This document shows positions 58,089 to 64,000 of a DNA stretch of 64,000 nucleotides, one piece after another. The translations under genes and the position numbers were made by a program. The notes below the pieces were generated by a model. That model worked only from the letters and a program-made list of their open reading frames with translations, had not been told where the DNA came from and did no database searches. The stretch covers positions 66,591,523 to 66,655,522 of the forward strand of contig OZ024826.1 in NCBI GenBank assembly GCA_964016985.1. Reading direction: 5' to 3'. This DNA comes from Anodontia alba. Lineage: Eukaryota; Mollusca; Bivalvia; Lucinida; Lucinidae. How positions within the stretch are numbered: the stretch's first letter is position 1; each line of letters starts with the position of its first letter.

Positions 58089-58439
58089 TAACATTTATTG
58101 AAAGAAGCTATTTGGGTAGCATTTACCTATTCATTAAAATGGATTTGGTCTAACAATATAAACATTCAGTGACGTCACTGTCAGCTTATCCTCCGAGGAT
58201 AGTTCATATGATTAATATAGTAACAACACAAGTAGTAATACTATACTATAAAAAAAAAACTCGGTGAATGTTTACTGTCGTGTTAAAGGTTGGACGAGTT
58301 CATCCAAAATCCGTTTTTAGGTAAGCATGACTAAAATAACATCTCATGCATTTTCGGACTTGTCCGTGAAGCGTTCAGCGATAGCGCCACGAGAATACCA
58401 AAAAGCTATGTACACAATACACTGTAATATCGGACGGCG

Positions 58440-58506
58440 TAGTGTAGTGGATACACCGCTGGAGTATGACTGTCTTTAGTAAATTGTCGTAGTGGCACCT
58501 CGCAAT
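58440..58506 (+). other. tRNA-like sequence followed by poly-T
   Basis: 'gcgtagtgtagtggatacac' resembles a pol III A box region. A degenerate B box (ggcacctcgcaatc) follows about 50 nt later, then a long T run (58506-58537), which would terminate pol III. It looks like a SINE head or a dead tRNA. Confidence 0.35.
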
Positions 58507-58573
58507 CTTTTTCTTTTTTTTTTTTTTTTTTTTTTTTGTATTTTACTTTGGAACTTTTATATCAATTGTGGCT

Positions 58574-58852
58574 CATTACGAAAACATGCCTATTCTAATA
58601 TATTGGAAAATTTCACCACCAAAAACTGAAAGTTTTCAGACAGGAATTCTGATATTCTTCATATTTCCGCTCCAAACATAGACTGTAGGCACTCGTTAGA
58701 ACCGCCTCGCCGAGGCGGCCCCAACGAGCACCCACAATCCACGTCCCCGAACAGAAACAAGAACAATAATGTATACCCCTGTAAATCCCAGTTTTACTAT
58801 ATAAAAGTGGGTTACAAGGGGGTCAAGATTATATAGGTATGTTTTCGTGATG
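58574..58852. mobile_element. MITE family H, copy 2 (~279 bp)
   Basis: It opens 'cattacgaaaacatgcctat' and closes 'ataggtatgttttcgtgatg', an imperfect terminal inverted repeat of about 19 bp. The centre has an imperfect hairpin with 'gaaccgcctcgccgaggcgg'. It matches copy 3 along its length. Confidence 0.85.
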
Positions 58853-58867
58853 TAAACATTATTTATT

Positions 58868-58911
58868 TGCTTATTTTATTTTTTTTTTTTTTTTTTTTCA
58901 TACCCAATTAC

Positions 58912-58940
<29 letters not shown>
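58868..58940. repeat. Facing poly-T and poly-A runs
   Basis: About 24 T, a 13-nt spacer (catacccaattac), then about 28 A. They could pair as a hairpin. The origin is unclear; two tails of opposite insertions or slippage are possible. Confidence 0.8.
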
Positions 58941-58942
<2 letters not shown>

Positions 58943-59439
58943 ACGGCTAAATGGGCCTTATTGCATCTGTTGTTCATACACCATTATAAAGGACGCCAGC
59001 TAATTGGCATTTACTGTATTTACCCGACGTTTGAGCAAAACAGTGTGGACCTAGAGCGAAAGCGGAGTGATTAGTGTCGTTACTGAATGTCTCTCATCGG
59101 GCAAGTTTAGATAAATAAACTGGTAGATGAATGACCTTATTAAATTTTTGGGGCAAGTAAGATGTCAGAATGTTTAGGATAAACATGGTATTTTTTCTTT
59201 CTTTCTTCTTTCTTTTATTTTTTTGCAATAAACAACAAGATATTACGTCGATATCTCAACACTTTATAATCATTCAATCTGACCAGGACCATAGAATACA
59301 TGAATAGACAGAAGCAATCCAGAGAAGATCCAGATGAGAGTGTGCGGATGCACAGGTTTAGCTTGACCTTCGCTATTCGAATGCAATAAGAGCTCATCAT
59401 TACACGCGTTAAAGACTTGTTTGTATTAACGTTTAGCAT

Positions 59440-59650
59440 GCTGGGTAAACATTTCAGCAGACAAAATTTTGAAATATTTTCCTTATTTTCCCCAGAAAAT
59501 AGAATTCGCCATTTCAACATTTCATGCAAACTGTCTCCTCGACTGAATCCTATTTTCTGAGAAAAAAAATAAGATATACCACATCAATTTATCGACTGCT
59601 GAATCTGCCCATAGCGTGGTGAGTGTTAAAACAGCATAAGAATTTTCACA
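59440..59650. repeat. Foldback family F, copy 3
   Basis: 'ttcagcagacaaaattttga', 'catttcatgcaaactgtctc', then 'tttctgagaaaaaaaataag' and 'tctgcccatagcgtgg' parallel the arms at 2640-3060. Imperfect inverted symmetry around 59540. Confidence 0.55.
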
Positions 59651-59754
59651 TCGCGGTGATTTAGATGAAAAGTTAAAGGAAAAATAATAAAAAAAAAAAA
59701 AAAAAAAAAACACGCAGAGATAAGATATTATTATGAGTAAAAAAATAAGACTCT

Positions 59755-59835
59755 GACAAGGATCGAACCTCCGACCGTCGATTTAGCTTTTGACTTTATG
59801 GACAACGAACTTACTGTGGTGCTATTATCCAATAC
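59755..59835 (-). other. tRNA-like sequence with perfect B box
   Basis: The minus strand reads 'ggaggttcgatccttg', containing a consensus GGTTCGATCC B box at 59760-59769, and an A-box-like 'tagcaccacagtaag' about 55 nt upstream. No convincing acceptor stem was drawn, so a tRNA-derived SINE fragment is likelier than a tRNA gene. Confidence 0.4.
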
Positions 59836-60179
59836 GCTTGCAAGAAACCGCTACCAATGTATAGACCTTTTTAATGTTATTGTTTTCATCCGGGCTACTG
59901 ACCACGTGATTACGATGTTATGCCACGTGACCAAAAATAGTAGATGGCAAAAACATTTCCGGTTCCATAGATACCTATTAATACAAGCCAAATTTTACTT
60001 GGGTAATAAATTCCTTTTGGTTAATATTTAATCGTAAATTTTATCTAATGTTTTAAAATAAAGCTTTAAAAGCAATCTGGCTGCGTTTCCTAAGACAAAT
60101 ACAAATGTTTCAATGATATTTTTCCGATATTAGCAGGCACCCGTGTAACTGTAATATTGCTTTATGGTGACCATTTTTA

Positions 60180-60455
60180 CATTACGAAAACACGCCTATT
60201 CAAATATATAGAAAATTTCACCTCCAAAAACTGAAAAATTTCAGATAAAAAACTGATATTTTTCATATTTCTGCTCAAAACATAGATTGTAGGTACTCAT
60301 TAGAACCGCCTCGGCGAGGCGGTTCTAAGAGTACCTACAATCTATGGTTTTGAGCAGAAATAAGAAAAATAATATATACCCCTGTAAACCCCAGTTTTAC
60401 TATATAAAAGTGGGGTTTAAGGGGGTCAAAATTATATAGGCGTGTTTTCGTGATG
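60180..60455. mobile_element. MITE family H, copy 3 (~276 bp)
   Basis: The terminal inverted repeats are 'cattacgaaaacacgcctat' and, inverted, 'ataggcgtgttttcgtgatg'. The central hairpin at 60284-60352 has arms 'gtaggtactcattagaacc' and 'ggttctaagagtacctac' around 'gcctcggcgaggc'. This is the best preserved copy. Confidence 0.88.
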
Positions 60456-60874
60456 ACGCCTTGTTTTGGCTAGTATATTGTCAAAACATATGTCAATATT
60501 CGTGTTTATGACATTTAAATGATCACCGATGAATATCTTTTCTGAAAAGAAACTATTGACGAATGAAACTGCTTTATTTTTCGGAATAAACATCGGCAAT
60601 TATACTGTCCAGTAAACGTAAACTTCCATCCATTAGAAACAAGGCTAGAATGTACTCTGCGTTTAAGACCGAGAGGTTTTGAATGATGTTTATTGTGTGA
60701 CGTAGTGTTTAAAAAGGTCTATACGTAACTTGATCTAACGGAGTCGGTGAACCGGAAAGTACCGAGTGGCATTATTTATACCCGTAACAACCTACTTCAT
60801 CTTGACCCTGGATAATATTAAGATAATAATTGACCAATATTAAAAGTACACGACAGTAAACATTCATCGAGTAT

Positions 60875-61235
60875 TAGTGGAAGAAAAAAAGTAGAAATAT
60901 AGAACAGTACAGAAGCAATGTAAAAGTAGTATTTCTAGCAGTTACATACTAATAGGTAGTGCTTTTATTTTGGTTTAAACATATTTTATTATAGCAAAAA
61001 TATCATTACAACATGATGCAAGTAATTATACAAATTGGGATTAGAACGAAAGCACAAGTACTTATATAGTTCTTCTCCCAAAAACAACCGACATGTATAC
61101 ATAATGGCGAATTTCGAGCAAGATACATTGGAGCAAGTAATATTGTGTAGTGATAATTAACAATAAGTGTTGTTTTTACATGTTTGGGTGATAAAAGTGA
61201 TGAAAATCTGATGTAAAGTTTTACACCAAATAGTA
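60875..61235. other. Spacer, possibly LINE 3' flank
   Basis: No gene recognised. Confidence 0.4.
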
Positions 61236-61239
61236 TTCA

Positions 61240-63600
61240 TTTCATATAAAGCATTTTCAGGTTAACAAAGGTTAAGAAAATGTAAATGGACAAAACCAAG
61301 GGGCCGTGGGGTGGAGGGGGAGAGATGGGAAGGGGGTAGGTGGGAAATTGGGATTGATGGGGTCGAGGCACCCGGCATCCAACATGGAATATAATACCGT
61401 TTGCAACAGATAACTGTAGTAAAGCAATCGCATGACCATAGCAGTATTTAAAACATCTCATGAAAAACGTTTACAATTCAATATAAACCGGTGAATATTT
61501 TCAAAAATTAGCATGTTTACATCATATGATAAAGAGGATTCCCCGTACAGAAGAAGATCAAGAGTAGGTCTATGACAGGTAGAAACCACATTTAGAAGCG
61601 CGTTTCTCTGCTGCTCGTAGTAAGGACAGTGGAAAAAGAAGTGTTGTGAGTTCTCAATACTACCACATCTACACATAGGCGAGTCAGTTATACCTTTTAA
61701 GAATAGGTTCAGGTTCAATGAGCTACAGTTCGTTCGTAATCTAGTATGGAGAATTTGGGCTTTTCTATTTTTAGAATAATAATATTTTGGACAGCTGTTT
61801 TGTCTTTGTTGAAGTAGTATTTAAAAGATTGTGTTGTTTGAGATTGTTTCACTTCGGCGGGTAGACTATTCCAAGCCCTCACAGTAGAGGGTAGAACATA
61901 ATTATAGTAAAGATTTGTTCGTGAATCAATAGTCTGTAATTGGTCGGAGTTGCGAAGATTATATCGTGACATGTCACTGACTGATGGTGGTATAAGGGAG
62001 GATAAGTACTGAGGAGTGAGATGGGAACGGGAAATTTCGAGGGGTGGTATAGATGTTTTAGACTGTGGAGAAATGAAAGTTTTAAGAACCGTCCACCAGT
62101 CTTTAGATGAAAGTTCTCCACTTGTTAACTTTGAAGCAATTTTGTCATGGAAAGCTTTTTTTTTGCATCTCGAATAAGTCTCGAATTTGTTCCTTAAAGT
62201 TTTAAATTGCGTCCAGTGTAACTCCGTATTTGTTCGCTTAGTTTTTCGATAGGCTCTTTTACGTTTACGTATATACTGTTTTATTTTTGCGTTTATCCAA
62301 GAAGGCTCAGTAGGTTTAATTTTAATTATTTTATTTGGAATACATTCTGATGCCAAGTTTGTAATTGTAGAATGTAGATTCGCGGCATATGAGTCAATAT
62401 CATTATCTCTCAAAGCGTCCCAATCGATGGCAGCAGCTTTTTCTCGAAGACGATCATAGTTGCCTTGGTCGTACCTCCAAATTCGTTTAGTAAAAGAATG
62501 GGTTTTGGTTTTAGAAAATTTAAAAATTCCATATATTGGGCAATGATATCTAAGTTGTTGGTTAAGAAAAGGATCACCTACTCCACTATTAGGTGATTTT
62601 TATTGTTAACTAATAATATATCTATTAGTGCAGATGAGTGTTCGGTAAAATTGGTAGCTTGGCATTTGGCCTGGAAAAAAGTATACTGGGTGCATATTGT
62701 TTCGATCTTCCTTGCAGTACGTTCATTTAATATATCTAAATTAAAATCACCAGTAATTATTATGTCTGATATACCTGTGTCGACTGCAAGTGCAATTGAA
62801 TTTTCTATGCTAGTTAAACATTCTGCGTCAGAACTGGAAGGCCGATAAAAAAGACCAAATAATAACCTCCTATTGCAGTTAGCCAATTCACTCGACATTT
62901 CGTGGTTCGAGATCTTCACGGCGTTTGTAGCGAATTCCTTCTTTAATGTATATCATGACACGACCATGACTGTCCCCCGGTCGATCCTTTCGTTCAGGTT
63001 CACAGTATGAGTCAATAAAAGGTCAGTTGGGTCTACGGCCGGATTAAGCCAAGTTTCAGTGATGGCTAGAATATCAAACTCGTATAGTTCAGCATACAAA
63101 GTGTCGAGTTTAGAAAGAATGCTTTGTACGTTGTAATGAACAGACGATAAGTTGTGAGCTACATTCAGAGTGCCTAAAGAGACTGTTTGACATGCTTGTT
63201 GATGAACTGGAGACGCTACTTACGGAAGACGATGTGGATGGACCGGGATTGCGATGTATGTCGCCAGCAAGTAACAAGAGAAAGATGAGCCATGTACATG
63301 ATACAAGATATAGTGCGCAGAATATCATCCAAAAAGTGAAAATTGTATTAGCTTTACCTGATTTGCCTTGGAGTAGCCTCTTACAGTTATTGCGTGTAGT
63401 AATACTAGAATATAAGTGCTCGGTTTGCTGGACGGATATGAGCACTGAGAAACTATAGCTATCATTCTGATATAAGGGCATAAATACCAAAAAGTGTATG
63501 AAAAGATTAAACCTAAACATGCGATTGTAAGTCGGCATGATGGCTAGCTTATCTCTGCATACTACATTTATCATGTAATTGTCGTTAGGAAAAGAAGAAA
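61240..63600 (-). pseudogene. APE-type LINE with the RT domain deleted
   Basis: Minus-strand order: a hydrophobic N-terminus ending LLLLAGDIHRNPGP (63239-63265), a Ser-rich linker, then the endonuclease in several frames. Its parts are HYNVQS, ITETWLN, DSHGRVMIYIKE, and 62919-62578 with RLLFGLFYRPSSSD and IIITGDFNLDI. 62413-61715 (232 codons) begins with the EN-RT linker (EPSWINAKIKQYIRKRKRAY). After SIPPLE it passes directly to C-terminal sequence (RYNLRNSDQL, YYNYVLPSTVRAWNSLPAEV), skipping all RT motifs. A one-base shift near 61760 precedes the C-terminal Cys/His block CRCGSIENSQHFFFHC (61718-61458). It is non-autonomous and dead by frameshifts. Confidence 0.85.
63239..63265 (-). other. 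2A-like GDIHRNPGP motif of the LINE
   Basis: The tail of the hydrophobic segment ends in D-I-x-x-N-P-G-P, the form of 2A ribosome-skipping sequences reported in some APE-type LINEs. His replaces the usual Glu, so activity is uncertain. Confidence 0.5.
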
Positions 63601-64000
63601 CAGAGCAAGTGCCATCAGACCAACTCTATTATTGCCGAGTCTAACCAAGTAGAATGCCAAGGGTGTCCCCGCCCCCATCCATAACCCCAGGTTGGACAAA
63701 AAATATGATATGGTAAAACACATGCAAAAAGAGAAAAAAATATCAGGAGGAAACATAAACTAATTGCATAACAATAAATATACTACTGACATAGTTTTGT
63801 AGATTTTGTCGTTAATAGGTTATGTTCTAATATTTGCTGACACTGATTTATAAGCAATTATACCCATTGGATCTAGGTTAATGCGGTTAACCTTGGTTAG
63901 ACTGCTCATTTTATTAACGAAATGGAGACTAACAACTGACTGGTACACTCTCGTGAAAACAGCCCCTCAGCAGTACAGTCAGTCGTCTGAAACATATCTG
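63601..64000. other. LINE 5' flank or UTR, no gene recognised
   Basis: A 61-codon minus-strand frame (63571-63756) could be part of the LINE leader. The terminal 200 bp show nothing I recognise. Confidence 0.4.

Larger units (their letters stand above)
42083..58197. mobile_element. ~500-bp TIR element split by the 15.6-kb retrotransposon
   Basis: A 29-bp terminal inverted repeat lies at 42083-42111 (ctcggaggataatttgacag...) and inverted at 58169-58197, with two mismatches. Subtracting the retrotransposon and one TSD copy leaves about 500 bp, a normal MITE size. Its left part includes a tRNA-like stretch and half of a family H MITE. The retrotransposon must therefore be younger than this element. 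Confidence 0.7.
58259..60872. mobile_element. Composite block with 25-bp terminal inverted repeats
   Basis: 'actcggtgaatgtttactgt...' at 58259-58283 and its inverse at 60848-60872 match with one mismatch. A second inverted pair, 'tatagacctttttaa', lies at about 59861-59875 and 60712-60726. Inside are two family H MITEs, one family F copy and two tRNA-like stretches. No transposase is encoded. It may be a non-autonomous DNA element that accumulated insertions. Confidence 0.5.

Noticed and set aside
59755..59835. Functional tRNA gene
   Set aside because: The B box is perfect, but the acceptor stem and A box are poor and the segment lies within nested repeats.

Overview
This window is eukaryotic and repeat-dominated. 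The mix points to a lophotrochozoan, most likely a bivalve mollusc: short-LTR Ty3/gypsy elements, Tc1/mariner DNA transposons, jockey/CR1-like LINE debris, many palindromic foldback elements, and a repeat family I remember as common in bivalve genomes (15757-17975). The species cannot be named from sequence alone. I see no complete host gene. The only convincing host coding piece is a 101-bp exon at 28393-28493 (+) with clean splice sites. It encodes a stretch typical of the extracellular domain of GABA-A-type Cys-loop ligand-gated chloride channels. Much of the window may therefore be intron of that gene on the + strand.

Layout. 1-5095: dispersed and foldback repeats. 5100-6440 (-): decayed LINE reverse transcriptase. 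6500-7090: tandem/dispersed repeat. 7152-10279 (-): internally deleted Ty3/gypsy element with 149-bp LTRs. 11408-13020 (-): remnant of a retroelement ORF1-like protein with a possible SGNH-hydrolase segment split by a (TA)64 microsatellite. 15757-17975: bivalve-type repeat containing a LINE fragment, which in turn contains a 116-bp palindrome with a 9-bp target duplication. 18186-19527 (-): broken mariner. 19890-20790 (-): LINE RT fragment. 22130-22800 (-): second ORF1-like repeat. 23405-26835: ~50-bp satellite interrupted by a Tc1-like relic. 28393-28493: host exon. 32364-33966: Tc1-like element built of two copies joined 5'-to-5'. 37290-39970: ~350-bp repeat array that reverses orientation midway. 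41300-41600 (-): LINE endonuclease piece.

42478-58088 (+) is the centrepiece: a 15.6-kb Ty3/gypsy retrotransposon with 1.86-kb LTRs (about 25 differences by eye), TSD TAAC, a tRNA-Leu-like primer site and a polypurine tract. It carries gag, a 1503-codon gag-pol frame with all catalytic motifs, and an integrase frame separated by a single-base shift in an A9 run. It also carries an array of ten 65-bp hairpin repeats and an extra 3' ORF. That ORF encodes a nuclear-looking protein with two zinc fingers, xLDLS/T motifs resembling CtBP-binding sites, and a coiled coil. The element sits inside an older ~500-bp TIR element (ends at 42083 and 58197).

58259-60872 is a composite TIR-bounded block with two copies of a ~278-bp MITE and tRNA-like pieces. 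61240-63756 (-) is a LINE whose RT domain has been deleted, leaving a 2A-like motif, endonuclease and C-terminal zinc-binding region.

The coding elements do not form a host pathway. Apart from the exon they are selfish elements nested in one another, and the nesting gives a relative insertion order. All homology statements come from motif recognition and were not searched.
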